64,000 bases of DNA from Mesorhizobium sp. 1M-11. Lineage in GTDB: Bacteria > Pseudomonadota > Alphaproteobacteria > Rhizobiales > Rhizobiaceae. The first letter of the stretch is position 1. The number at the start of each line of letters is the position of its first letter. Under the pieces are notes generated by a model that worked only from the letters and a program-made list of their open reading frames with translations, had not been told where the DNA came from and searched no databases. A program made the translations under genes and the position numbers. Shown here piece by piece: positions 7,542 to 15,212 of this stretch. The stretch lies in the NCBI RefSeq assembly GCF_001303895.1, contig NZ_LJSD01000011.1, forward strand, positions 124,001-188,000. Direction: 5' to 3'.

Positions 7542-8018
7542 TCAGACCTTGGACTTAATATAGTTGACCATTCCGATGACGTCCTCGGCGACCAGCCTAC
7601 CGATCGGGCCGCTAGAATAGACGGCGTTGAGAATCTTTCCGTCAGGGGCCAGCAAGAATCCTGTCGTCTGGAGATAGCGCGGTGTTTCGTTGGTGTATGC
7701 GCCAGTCTCTGCCGCGACTTGGTCCGCATCGGCACTATGCCCCACCGGGAAGTTCAGCTTGAACTTTTCGATCGTGCCGATCGTCGTCGCCTCGTCGTCG
7801 ACAGACAGCGCCACAACCTTGATGCCGGTTTCGGCGAGCTTCTCGCTCGCGCGCTGAAACCCCGCGAGTTGGGCCTGGCAATAGGGGCACCACGCCCCGC
7901 GATAGATCAGGACAACACCGTACGACCCTGAGAGGGATAGTGGGATGCTTATCGTCCCTCCGCCGACCGCGGAGACATCGAGAGCCGGAAAGGTTTGCCC
8001 ATTTTGCAAACGCGTCAT
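7542..8018 (-). CDS. Peroxiredoxin / thioredoxin-like redoxin (AhpC-TSA family)
   Basis: A 158-residue cytoplasmic redoxin with no signal peptide. The active site is RGAWCPYCQAQLAGF at about residue 45, a CxxC within an AhpC/TSA fold; KVVALSVDDEATTIG and the C-terminal FLLAPDGKIL also fit. It probably reduces peroxides or acts as a thiol oxidoreductase; the substrate cannot be told. The start at 8018 is set by GGAG six bases upstream; a GTG at 8051 would lie inside an operator and is rejected. The gene is divergent from a TetR regulator, with two TGGAC-type palindromes between them, so it is probably repressed by that regulator. Confidence 0.82.
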   Translation of the reverse strand: MTRLQNGQTFPALDVSAVGGGTISIPLSLSGSYGVVLIYRGAWCPYCQAQLAGFQRASEKLAETGIKVVALSVDDEATTIGTIEKFKLNFPVGHSADADQVAAETGAYTNETPRYLQTTGFLLAPDGKILNAVYSSGPIGRLVAEDVIGMVNYIKSKV

Positions 8019-8034
8019 CGTGGACTCCAAAAAC

Positions 8035-8050
8035 TGGACTTCTTGGTCCA
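8035..8050. promoter_or_regulatory. Operator 1 for the divergent TetR regulator
   Basis: TGGACTTCTTGGTCCA: 6-base arms (five of six matching) around four bases, just upstream of the redoxin start. It resembles the perfect site at 8069-8084 in arm sequence and total length. Confidence 0.6.
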
Positions 8051-8068
8051 CTTCATGCGGCGCACGAC

Positions 8069-8084
8069 TGGACTGTCAAGTCCA
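8069..8084. promoter_or_regulatory. Operator 2 for the divergent TetR regulator
   Basis: TGGACTGTCAAGTCCA: perfect 6-base arms around a 4-base spacer, 20 bases upstream of the TetR start. It lies 34 bases centre-to-centre from the 8035 site. Two sites of equal size in a divergent gap suggest joint control of both genes. Confidence 0.65.
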
Positions 8085-8103
8085 ATCGATGTAACGTTTC
8101 AGC

Positions 8104-8730
8104 ATGCTGCCAAACCAGAAATCCGAACCTCGATCTCTTACCGCCCGTGGGGCGGCGACTCGGTCGCGCATCGTCGACGCCGCAGCCGATCTGATTTACG
8201 CCCACGGCGTGGACCGGACGAGCCTGGACGACGTGATGGCCGCAAGCAGCGTGAGCAAGTCACAACTCTATCATTACTTCGCCGACAAGGACGCACTGGT
8301 CCTTGAGGTGATCGCCCGGCAGACTGAGCGCGTTTTCGAAGCGCAGACGCCCCATCTGGAGGCGCTGGATTCGTTACCTGCCCTGAAGTTATGGCGCAAT
8401 GCCATCGTCCGGCTCAACAAGGCCGCGCACGGCAAGGGATGTCCATTGGGAACCCTCGCTAGTGAACTCGCCAACGGCTTCGAGCCAGCACGAAAATGCC
8501 TAGCAGATAGTTTTGCGATGTGGCGTGATCGCATCGAGCAAGGTCTCACCAAGATGCGCGAACGCGGCGAGCTAGCTGCCTCGGCCGACCCATATGAGTT
8601 GGCGGTCGCCGTCCTAAGCGCGATCCAGGGCGGGCTTCTCCTCGCCAAAACGACCCATTCAAGTCGCCCGTTGGAGATCGCGCTCGATATGGCAATTGAT
8701 CACGTCGCTAGGCATATGACGAAAGCGTAA
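8104..8730 (+). CDS. TetR/AcrR-family regulator divergent from the redoxin
   Basis: A 208-residue TetR repressor. The DNA-binding domain covers about residues 15-65 with RSRIVDAAADLIYAHGVDRT and the recognition helix SSVSKSQLYHYFADKDALV. The C-terminal ligand domain holds the conserved KGCPLGTLASELA segment of the TetR_C_16/YjdC-like group, which often lies beside redox or quinone-stress genes. No good ribosome binding site precedes the ATG at 8104, so the start is less certain. Two TGGACT-type palindromes lie in the gap to the redoxin gene, which is probably its main target. The inducer is unknown. Confidence 0.85.
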   Translation: MLPNQKSEPRSLTARGAATRSRIVDAAADLIYAHGVDRTSLDDVMAASSVSKSQLYHYFADKDALVLEVIARQTERVFEAQTPHLEALDSLPALKLWRNAIVRLNKAAHGKGCPLGTLASELANGFEPARKCLADSFAMWRDRIEQGLTKMRERGELAASADPYELAVAVLSAIQGGLLLAKTTHSSRPLEIALDMAIDHVARHMTKA

Positions 8731-9126
8731 GTGCCCATCCCAAGTCTTTGTGAGTCGGCAGGATCAGTTAACGAATCTCGGCTTGCGCGGCGGGAATCGG
8801 CTATGATGATTGATTGGCACCGAATTCGGCCTAACCGGCTTGAACCTGATAAGTCGCAAAGCCCGCCTTGGTGGAGAGGCAGGCCTCGCCAAGTCATAGT
8901 GCTATGGCGCAAACGTAGTGCTCATCACTATCGGTCGCGGCTCGCCATTATTTCGCTTTTACGCCATCGTGCGAAATTGTGCGCTACAGCAACCTAATTG
9001 CCGCCGTTTGCCGTTCATTTCGTTGCACCCGCCTGTTTGCTGAACTGATCCTTTATGGCCAAATCCGGGGCAAGCAGACACGATCCACTGCTCGAATGAC
9101 CCGCCCGCTGTTGCAGGCTGGACATA
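8731..9126. other. Intergenic stretch with one copy of a 28-bp repeat
   Basis: No credible coding region is seen on either strand over about 400 bases. The stretch contains the first copy (8914-8941) of a 28-base exact repeat whose second copy lies at 10443-10470. Confidence 0.6.
8914..8941 (+). repeat. 28-bp direct repeat, copy A
   Basis: It begins CGTAGTGCTCATCACTATCG and ends GTCGCGGC, identical to 10443-10470. Similarity continues weakly on both sides (GTGCTATGGCG against GTGCTATAGCG upstream). The two copies flank the second TetR gene and its partner. Confidence 0.85.
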
Positions 9127-9145
9127 TTTAGACCAGCGGTCTAAA
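9127..9145. promoter_or_regulatory. TetR operator, 19-bp perfect palindrome
   Basis: TTTAGACC-AGC-GGTCTAAA, perfect 8-base arms around three bases, ending 15 bases before the ATG of the TetR gene at 9161. TAGACC/GGTCTA arms are a common TetR operator form, so autoregulation is likely. Confidence 0.75.
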
Positions 9146-9160
9146 CATGTTTGGGCGAAT

Positions 9161-9859
9161 ATGATTGGTATTACGGATCATCACTTGGATCAGCGACTTC
9201 AGGCACGTGTGCGACTGCGGCAACTTCCCGATCACCAGCGCGCCGCCTGGCTCGATGTGGCAGAAGAGGAATTCAGAGCGTTCGGGTTCGAGGGCGCATC
9301 GATGAACCGAATTCTAACGCGTGCCGCGCTCAGCAAGGGGCAAGCCTATTATTATTTCGCGGACAAGGGCGAACTCTATCGCGCCGTTATTGAGCGCGCC
9401 ATCACCGATCTTTCCCGCTTGATCGACGCAAAGCCGGTTCAGCCAGAGTCCGTTGCTGATTACTGGCGACAGACTGCCGCGCTCTTTGGCAATGTGACGG
9501 CGATCCTCAAGCAGAACGAACGCTTGGCTAAATTGGGACGTGGAATCTACCGGGAAACGGCGGCACAGGCCGCCACCACAGACCTGCTCGAAGCTCTTCA
9601 TGCTCGGTTTCAGCAACTGATCGAGGCAGGACAAACGATCGGCGCTATCCGCAAGGACCTGCCGCTCGCCTTGCTAATCAACATGGCTTTCGCGGTGGCG
9701 CGTGAAGCCGACCGCTGGTTTGCCCTGAACGCGCAAGAACTCCGCCCGCACGATGTCCTTGCCCTCAACCACCGCGTGTTCAGCCTGTTCATCGCCATGC
9801 TCGCGCCAAGCGATGGCGGCGACGCGTTGGCGCAGGCTTCCAAATCATCCAAGGATTAG
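9161..9859 (+). CDS. TetR/AcrR-family regulator
   Basis: A 232-residue TetR regulator. The helix-turn-helix lies at about residues 30-75: WLDVAEEEFRAFGFEGASMN, then LTRAALSKGQAYYYFADKGELY. The C-terminal effector domain (QTAALFGNVTAILKQNERLA onward) gives no hint of the ligand. A perfect 19-bp palindrome lies immediately upstream and probably serves for autoregulation. The next gene, a small membrane protein, begins four bases after its stop, so the two form an operon and the membrane protein is the likely regulated partner. Confidence 0.85.
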   Translation: MIGITDHHLDQRLQARVRLRQLPDHQRAAWLDVAEEEFRAFGFEGASMNRILTRAALSKGQAYYYFADKGELYRAVIERAITDLSRLIDAKPVQPESVADYWRQTAALFGNVTAILKQNERLAKLGRGIYRETAAQAATTDLLEALHARFQQLIEAGQTIGAIRKDLPLALLINMAFAVAREADRWFALNAQELRPHDVLALNHRVFSLFIAMLAPSDGGDALAQASKSSKD

Positions 9860-9863
9860 TCCA

Positions 9864-10352
9864 ATGCCAACCTCCCGCCTCGTCATCACCACGCTTTTGG
9901 TCGCATCAGCCTTGAATTTGGCGCTTATGGTTCCCGGGGGATTCGTTGAAACACGAGATTTCAGCGCCTATCCCTCCATCGTGCTGGGCGCATTCAATGT
10001 GTTTTTAACGGTGCTTGGCTTAGGCAGCCTTGTACTCGCCTATACCGTCACGAAAGCAGGCAGAGGATATGGCTGGTCCGCACTGGCCGGCCTCGCCTTC
10101 GTCGGCGTCTACGTGCTCGATCTCGGCCGCATTTTTCCCGTGCCGCCCGACCCAATGTCGACACTCCTGGCGACGCTGGAATGGATCGGTACAGGCCTGG
10201 GCGTGGCCTTGGCCGCCGCCACGCTCGTTCTATCACGGCGCGCCACATCGACCTCAGCCACGTCATCGTTGCCGAGACCGGTCGTGTTCGGCCTCGTCAT
10301 CGTGGCGTTGATCATTGTCGCCTTTGCGACCAAATCCGCAATGGGAATTTGA
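9864..10352 (+). CDS. Small multi-pass membrane protein of unknown function
   Basis: A 162-residue protein with about five hydrophobic segments: RLVITTLLVASALNLALMVP, SIVLGAFNVFLTVLGLGSLV, GWSALAGLAFVGVYVLDLG, TGLGVALAAATLVL and VVFGLVIVALIIVAFAT. No enzymatic motif is seen and I do not recognise the family. The ATG at 9864 lies four bases after the stop of the TetR gene, so it is almost certainly co-transcribed and controlled by that regulator. A role in efflux or membrane stress would fit, but the sequence does not show it. Confidence 0.7.
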   Translation: MPTSRLVITTLLVASALNLALMVPGGFVETRDFSAYPSIVLGAFNVFLTVLGLGSLVLAYTVTKAGRGYGWSALAGLAFVGVYVLDLGRIFPVPPDPMSTLLATLEWIGTGLGVALAAATLVLSRRATSTSATSSLPRPVVFGLVIVALIIVAFATKSAMGI

Positions 10353-10442
10353 AGCGCTTTCCGATCAGATAGCCGCTTAAGGGGCGGTCGGCCGCGCAGG
10401 TCAATTGCGCCGCCAAGCGGCATTAGAGTGCTATAGCGTATG

Positions 10443-10470
10443 CGTAGTGCTCATCACTATCGGTCGCGGC
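10443..10470 (+). repeat. 28-bp direct repeat, copy B
   Basis: Exact match to 8914-8941 on the same strand. Copies A and B bracket the TetR/membrane-protein pair, 1.5 kb apart. Confidence 0.85.
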
Positions 10471-10660
10471 CCGCCAGTTTCCCTTTATTTCCTCATTTCG
10501 CGGCCGCCTCCAGCGGGCGTTGGTGACGCACATTTGCCGTCAGTTTTGCACCGATGGGCGTTTTTCCATCACTGCGCAGCAATCGTATAATTCCAAAAAC
10601 AAATGCAATAACAGATACTTGAAGGGAATCTGCCTCAATTCCTTCAAAAACAGTGTTCGA

Positions 10661-10679
10661 TTCTGACTGGAGGTCAGAA
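10661..10679 (+). promoter_or_regulatory. Hairpin presenting the porin ribosome binding site
   Basis: TTCTGAC-TGGAG-GTCAGAA: a perfect 7-bp stem with the Shine-Dalgarno bases in and beside the loop, ending one base before the porin ATG. It could modulate translation or mRNA stability; this is inference. Confidence 0.5.
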
Positions 10680-10680
10680 A

Positions 10681-11832
10681 ATGAACATTAAGAGCCTTCT
10701 CCTCGGCTCGGCTGCGGCTCTGCTCGCAGTTTCCGGTGCGCGCGCCGCCGACGCAGTCGTCGTCGCCGAGCCGGAACCCGCTGAATACGTCAAGATCTGC
10801 GACGTCTACGGCGCCGGCTACTTCTACATCCCAGGCACCGAGACCTGCCTGCGCATCGGCGGTTACATCCGTTACGACGCCGGCTTCGGTGATGTCGGTT
10901 CCTTCGACGGCGCCCGCGCCATCGACCGTCTCAACGGCGAGGAGCAGGACACCTGGCGTAAGAACGCCCGCTTCACGCTGAAGACCTGGACCGGTCAGGA
11001 AACCGAACTCGGCACCCTGAAGACCTACACCGAGACCCGCTTCAATTTCGGCAACGGCTCGGGTGACCTGGCTGAAAACAGCGGTGTTTCGCTGAACTTC
11101 GCCTGGATCCAGCTCGGCGGCCTGCGCGTCGGTAAGGACGAGTCGGCTTACGACACCTTCACCGGTTATGCCGGCAACGTCATCCAGGATACGCTGGTTC
11201 CTTACGGCGAATTCGACACCAACCTGATCAGCTACACCTTCGACGCCGGCAACGGCTTCTCGGCGATCGTGTCGCTCGAACAGGGCTCGGGCGAGTACAA
11301 CACCTTCGTTGACGATGGTGCTGGCAACTGGGTTCCGGGCGTGGTGAACAACACCATCGACAGCGCAGTTCCGAACGTTGTGCTCGGCGCCAAGTACACC
11401 CAGGGCTGGGGCGGCATCACCGGTGTCGTCGCTTACAACAGCGCTTGGGAAGAGTGGGCCGGCAAGGTTCGCTTGGACGTGAACGCGACCGACCAGATCT
11501 CGCTGTTCGTCATGGGTGGTTATGGTACGGACGACAACGCTGCTCGTACCTTCTACAAGCCATGGGGCGGCAACTGGGCTATCTGGGGTGGCGGCACCTA
11601 CAAGTTCACGGAGAAGACCTCTTTGAACGCCCAGGTGTCGTATGACGAGCAGGAAAACCTCGGTGTTGCGGTCAACGTCGCTCACCAGCTGGTTCCGGGC
11701 TTCACCGTCACGGCCGAAGTCGACTACCTCAACGAAGGCAAGCGCAATGACGCAGACTTCCTCGGTAGCTGGACTGGCGCTACCGACAAGAGCAGCGTCG
11801 GCGGCCTGATCCGCTTCCAGCGCGACTTCTAA
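10681..11832 (+). CDS. Omp2b-like outer membrane porin (Porin_2), copy 1
   Basis: A 383-residue porin of the rhizobial/Brucella Omp2 family, a trimeric beta-barrel that lets small hydrophilic solutes through the outer membrane. A signal peptide (MNIKSLLLGSAAALLAVSGA, cut after RAADA) precedes the family hallmark EPAEYVKICDVYGAGYFYIP and the two-cysteine loop (KICDVY, ETCLRIGGY). The barrel ends with RFQRDF, the terminal aromatic recognised by the BAM machinery. A second, very similar porin lies at 62335-63495 on the other strand. A strong terminator follows. A long reverse-strand frame across this gene is a codon-bias shadow. Confidence 0.95.
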   Translation: MNIKSLLLGSAAALLAVSGARAADAVVVAEPEPAEYVKICDVYGAGYFYIPGTETCLRIGGYIRYDAGFGDVGSFDGARAIDRLNGEEQDTWRKNARFTLKTWTGQETELGTLKTYTETRFNFGNGSGDLAENSGVSLNFAWIQLGGLRVGKDESAYDTFTGYAGNVIQDTLVPYGEFDTNLISYTFDAGNGFSAIVSLEQGSGEYNTFVDDGAGNWVPGVVNNTIDSAVPNVVLGAKYTQGWGGITGVVAYNSAWEEWAGKVRLDVNATDQISLFVMGGYGTDDNAARTFYKPWGGNWAIWGGGTYKFTEKTSLNAQVSYDEQENLGVAVNVAHQLVPGFTVTAEVDYLNEGKRNDADFLGSWTGATDKSSVGGLIRFQRDF

Positions 11833-11857
11833 GAGAAAGTCTCTTCCGACTTTCCAG

Positions 11858-11888
11858 AACCCGGCGGGCAACCGCCGGGTTTTTTCTT
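11858..11888 (+). terminator. Rho-independent terminator of porin copy 1
   Basis: AACCCGGCGG (11858-11867), loop GCAA, CCGCCGGGTT (11872-11881), followed by a T-rich tract. It begins 26 bases after the porin stop. Confidence 0.9.
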
Positions 11889-12039
11889 TTTGTCCAGCGG
11901 CGAATGGCTTCGGGAAAGAGGCTGATCGACCACGGAATCATACCGGACATACTGACCGGTTTGTCTTCGCCCATCTCAATGCTTGCATGCCTCTACCCAT
12001 CACTGTAGCCAGAACCGGAACGCAATCCGGGGCTTCTCC

Positions 12040-13152
12040 ATGCCAAAATACCCACCGCTTTCACCGATTGTCGCAGCGCTGCCGGCTACGGTGCCGTTCG
12101 TCGGCCCGGAGGCGCAGGAACGTGACCGCGGCAAGCCGTTCCGCGCCCGTCTTGGCGCCAATGAAAGCAGTTTCGGTCCCTCCCCGCGTGTCGTTGAGCG
12201 CATGCAGGCCATCGCCGGCGACATGTGGATGTATTGCGACCCGGACAATTATGATCTGAGGCAGGCGGCGGCGGCTCATCTCGGCATCTCCGCCGACAAT
12301 GTCGTGGTCGGCGAAGGCATCGATGGCCTGCTCGGTCTGCTCACCCGCATGTATGTTGGGCCAAACGACCCGGTGGTGACCTCACTCGGGGCCTATCCGA
12401 CCTTCAATTTTCACGTTGCCGGTGCTGGCGGCCGGCTGGTGACTGTGCCCTATGAAAATGACCGCGAAAGCCTCGACGGCCTGCTCACCTCGGCAAAACG
12501 CGAGAACGCGCCGCTGGTCTATCTTTCCAACCCCGATAATCCGATGGGAAGCTGGTGGGAAACGGATGAAATCAACCGATTCGTCGAAGCCCTGCCGGAA
12601 ACCACCATGCTGGTCTTGGACGAAGCTTATGGCGAATTAGGGCCAGCGTCCGCCTTACCTGCAATCGACGTGACGCGGCCGAATCTTATCCGCATGCGCA
12701 CCTTCTCCAAGGCTTATGGCCTGGCCGGCATCCGGCTGGGTTATGCCTTTGGCGAAAAGCAAGTGATCAGCGACTTCGAAAAGATCCGCAACCACTATGG
12801 GGTGAGCCGCATGGCGCAGGAGGCGGGAGTCGTGGCGCTGGCCGATCAAGCATGGCTGCGGGAGGTGGTAGCCAAGGTCGAAGCGGGACGTCAGCGGATC
12901 GCGACGATCGCACGCGACAATGGGCTCACTCCCCTGCCCTCGGCGACCAATTTCGTCACCGTCGATTGCGGCAGCGACGGCGTCTTTGCGGGCAAAATCC
13001 TGCAATCGCTGCTGTCGCGTGACGTCTTCATCCGCAAACCGATGGCACCCGGGCTGGATCGCTGCATCCGCATCAGTGTCGGTCTCGATCACGAGCTCGA
13101 CATTCTCGCGGAAGAACTGCCCGGCGCCATTGCTGCGGCGAAAGGTAATTGA
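12040..13152 (+). CDS. PLP-dependent aminotransferase (HisC-like, class I/II)
   Basis: A 370-residue fold-type I aminotransferase resembling histidinol-phosphate aminotransferases. Visible signatures are RLGANESSFGPSP near residue 38, YLSNPDNPMGSWW (substrate and cofactor contacts), VLDEAYGEL (Asp that binds the pyridine nitrogen) and RTFSKAYGLAGIRLGYAF, whose lysine near residue 230 forms the Schiff base. The C-terminal CIRISVG supplies the carboxylate-binding arginine. The start at 12040 is chosen because homologous sequence begins there; an upstream ATG at 11983 adds residues without family character. No other histidine genes are near, so the substrate may be another amino acid. Confidence 0.82.
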   Translation: MPKYPPLSPIVAALPATVPFVGPEAQERDRGKPFRARLGANESSFGPSPRVVERMQAIAGDMWMYCDPDNYDLRQAAAAHLGISADNVVVGEGIDGLLGLLTRMYVGPNDPVVTSLGAYPTFNFHVAGAGGRLVTVPYENDRESLDGLLTSAKRENAPLVYLSNPDNPMGSWWETDEINRFVEALPETTMLVLDEAYGELGPASALPAIDVTRPNLIRMRTFSKAYGLAGIRLGYAFGEKQVISDFEKIRNHYGVSRMAQEAGVVALADQAWLREVVAKVEAGRQRIATIARDNGLTPLPSATNFVTVDCGSDGVFAGKILQSLLSRDVFIRKPMAPGLDRCIRISVGLDHELDILAEELPGAIAAAKGN

Positions 13153-13193
13153 TCCGTCTGCCTCGGCAATCGGGCGAGGAAGGGCCGATATCT

Positions 13194-13297
13194 GGAGCGT
13201 TTCCGTTTTTCACGGAAACGCTGAAACACTCTAACTCTTTGTTTTTACGCAATTCCGGGCGGAAAACCGTTACACATTTTTCCTAGGATTGCTCTAG
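13194..13297. repeat. Mesorhizobium-type intergenic palindromic repeat
   Basis: It begins GGAGCGTTTCCGTTTTTCAC, continues GGAAACGCTGAAACACTCT and ends TGCTCTAG. The hairpin GCGTTTCCG/CGGAAACGC recurs at 31461-31515. Such non-coding elements are scattered through mesorhizobial genomes. Confidence 0.7.
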
Positions 13298-13878
13298 CGA
13301 CGTTGGGCTTTCGGCGCCGTTATGCCAGTTGCCCGCAGCACCCAACGGGTCCCGTCGCTGCGGAAGTCGGCTAAGCTGAGGGGCTCCACATCGATGAACC
13401 GGAATCCGGCGAGCGGTGCCTTCAGAACATGCAGAAGCGCCGCGCGAACCACGGCTGGATGGGTAACCGCGATCGTATGGCCGGGTCGAGCCATCAGCCT
13501 GTCGAACAGGCCGGCCACCCGAGCGGCAACGTCGTGAAAACTCTCGCCATTCGATGGCGCCGCTCCGGGATCAACCAGCCAGCCGCGCGCCGCTTCCGGC
13601 TGGGTGCGTTGGACATCGTCGAAAGTTCTACCAGCCCAGAAGCCAAAATCCTGATCGCGCAACGCAGGCGTGTCTGCCGCCTGCAAATCTAAAGCTTCCG
13701 CAGTCTGCCGGGCGCGCGCAGCAGGGCTTGTCCAGATGCGGTCGGCCGCATCCAAACTCCCGGCCAACGCTGAAATGCCCTCAAACGCCTTGTCCTCAAG
13801 TGGCTCATCAGCGGGAAAAAAACCGCGCCGGCTGACAGCGGTCGCCCCGCAACAGATCATGGTGAGACGGACAAGCAT
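13294..13878 (-). CDS. Histidine-phosphatase-fold protein with altered catalytic motif
   Basis: A 194-residue member of the histidine phosphatase (phosphoglycerate mutase-like) superfamily. Fold landmarks are RIWTSPAARARQTAEAL, the loop PALRDQDFGFWAGRTFDDV, GESFHDVAARVAGLFDRL and the C-terminal catalytic IAVTHPAVVRAALLH. The N-terminal signature, normally R/x-H-G with the phosphorylated histidine, reads MICCGATAV: codons TGT TGC replace it, so the nucleophile is a cysteine. The protein may be inactive, use another residue, or have another role. The expected FPADEPL segment follows, so the alignment is secure. It is convergent with the aminotransferase. Confidence 0.72.
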   Translation of the reverse strand: MLVRLTMICCGATAVSRRGFFPADEPLEDKAFEGISALAGSLDAADRIWTSPAARARQTAEALDLQAADTPALRDQDFGFWAGRTFDDVQRTQPEAARGWLVDPGAAPSNGESFHDVAARVAGLFDRLMARPGHTIAVTHPAVVRAALLHVLKAPLAGFRFIDVEPLSLADFRSDGTRWVLRATGITAPKAQRR

Positions 13879-14099
13879 GCGGAATCACAGCCTCGTAGGC
13901 TTGGAAGTTACCACAGACGGCAATCCGTCATCGAAGCAGGGCCGATAAAGCTGCCTGCACACGAAAGTCAATTGTGGATGATGGGCTAGTTAAGCGCCCG
14001 CTGAAATTTTCGTTGTCGAATCGCAATAAGATGCAAGGCTGACGCAATCTGTCGGGGCATAGTGCGCCTCCATTAAGCCAACGGACCGGAAGAGACTGC

Positions 14100-15059
14100 A
14101 TGCAGGCGTTTCGCTTCAACCGTGAAAGCGTGCTTTACAGGTTTTTGTCCGTCACGCTGTGGCCGCTGATTTTCATAGCCAGTATGGTCGGCAACCATTT
14201 CGCTTTCGAAAGTGGCCACCCCATTTTCTGGTTCAACATCGTCTACCTTGCGACCATCGCCGTCATCGCTTTTTTTGAACGCATCATGCCTTATGAACGA
14301 AGTTGGCTGGAGCCCGACGGCGAGACCTTCAACAATGTCGCGCACACGTTGGTTACCAAGGGGCTGACCCAGATCGCGGCGGCGGTAACCACCTCGTTTC
14401 CGATGCTGTTCGCGACGATTGCGCAGCCGGCGCTGCAGCATTCCTATTCGCTGTGGCCGAGCCAGGCTCCGATGTTCGTTCAAGCGGTTCTTGGCCTGGT
14501 CATCGCCGAGTTCGGGCTCTATTTCGCGCATCGGCTCAGCCATGAACGCCTGCTGTTGTGGCGGTTCCACGCGCTGCATCACAGCGTCGAGCGGCTTTGG
14601 GTGCTCAACACGGGGCGCTTCCACTTCGTCGATTCGCTGATCAAGATGCTGCTCGGACAATTGCCGCTTTATCTGCTCGGCGCGCCGCTGCCAGTGTTCC
14701 TGTGGCTCGGCGCGGCGTCGGTGTTCATAGGTCTCTTGACCCATTGCAACATCGACATGCGCACAGGCCTGCTCGATCGAATCTTCACCACCCCTTGCAT
14801 CCACCGCTGGCACCACTCGCGCGACTTGCGCGAAGGCAACACCAATTATTGCGAAAACATCGTCATCTGGGATCAGGTGTTCGGCACCTATCACAATCCC
14901 GCCCGCCCCTCATCGACCGACATCGGCATCAGCGGCACGATCGACAAGAGCTTCTTCGGCCAGATTGCGCAGCCCTTCTCCAGGGCCGGCGTGCGACGCA
15001 TCTTGGGCAAGCCTCCAAGGCAGACAAATCAGGACAAAGCTGAGCGCCAGGAAGCGTAG
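14100..15059 (+). CDS. Sterol desaturase / fatty acid hydroxylase family protein
   Basis: A 319-residue integral membrane di-iron oxygenase-like protein. The three histidine boxes of the family are present: HRLSHE (about residue 143), FHALHHSVE (about 157) and HRWHHSRD (about 238), and they probably bind two irons. Hydrophobic segments include FLSVTLWPLIFIASMVGNHF, IVYLATIAVIAFFERIM and LGLVIAEFGLYFAH. Members hydroxylate or desaturate lipids such as hopanoids, sterols, ornithine lipids or carotenoids; the substrate cannot be told here. The C-terminal tail is basic (GKPPRQTNQDKAE). It is divergent from the phosphatase-like gene. Confidence 0.85.
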   Translation: MQAFRFNRESVLYRFLSVTLWPLIFIASMVGNHFAFESGHPIFWFNIVYLATIAVIAFFERIMPYERSWLEPDGETFNNVAHTLVTKGLTQIAAAVTTSFPMLFATIAQPALQHSYSLWPSQAPMFVQAVLGLVIAEFGLYFAHRLSHERLLLWRFHALHHSVERLWVLNTGRFHFVDSLIKMLLGQLPLYLLGAPLPVFLWLGAASVFIGLLTHCNIDMRTGLLDRIFTTPCIHRWHHSRDLREGNTNYCENIVIWDQVFGTYHNPARPSSTDIGISGTIDKSFFGQIAQPFSRAGVRRILGKPPRQTNQDKAERQEA

Positions 15060-15212
15060 CCTCGCCAACCTGAACTGCCGATGGCGAGCGGCCTTCCGCC
15101 TCCGCCAATCGAACGGATCGATTGATCTTTCGTCCAATTCAGCCATGTTATTTGATACGCGCCTTGAATTAATTGAACGTTCGTTTTATTCTTGAAGCCA
15201 TCGGAGAAGATG

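Larger units (their letters stand above)
10353..10680. other. Porin upstream region with repeat copy B
   Basis: This 328-base gap holds repeat copy B (10443-10470), an imperfect inverted repeat (TTGAAGGGAAT at 10619 against ATTCCTTCAA at 10638) in the probable porin leader, and a hairpin around the ribosome binding site (10661-10679). No gene is seen. Confidence 0.6.

Noticed and set aside
10540..11871. A 443-codon minus-strand frame across porin copy 1, and a matching plus-strand frame across porin copy 2.
   Set aside because: Both are antisense shadows from strong codon bias; the porin strand has signal peptide, family motifs and terminal RFQRDF.
15175..15182. GAACGTTC palindrome before the leucine-operon TetR gene as an operator.
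   Set aside because: Eight bases without longer symmetry is too short to claim; mentioned only in the gene entry.
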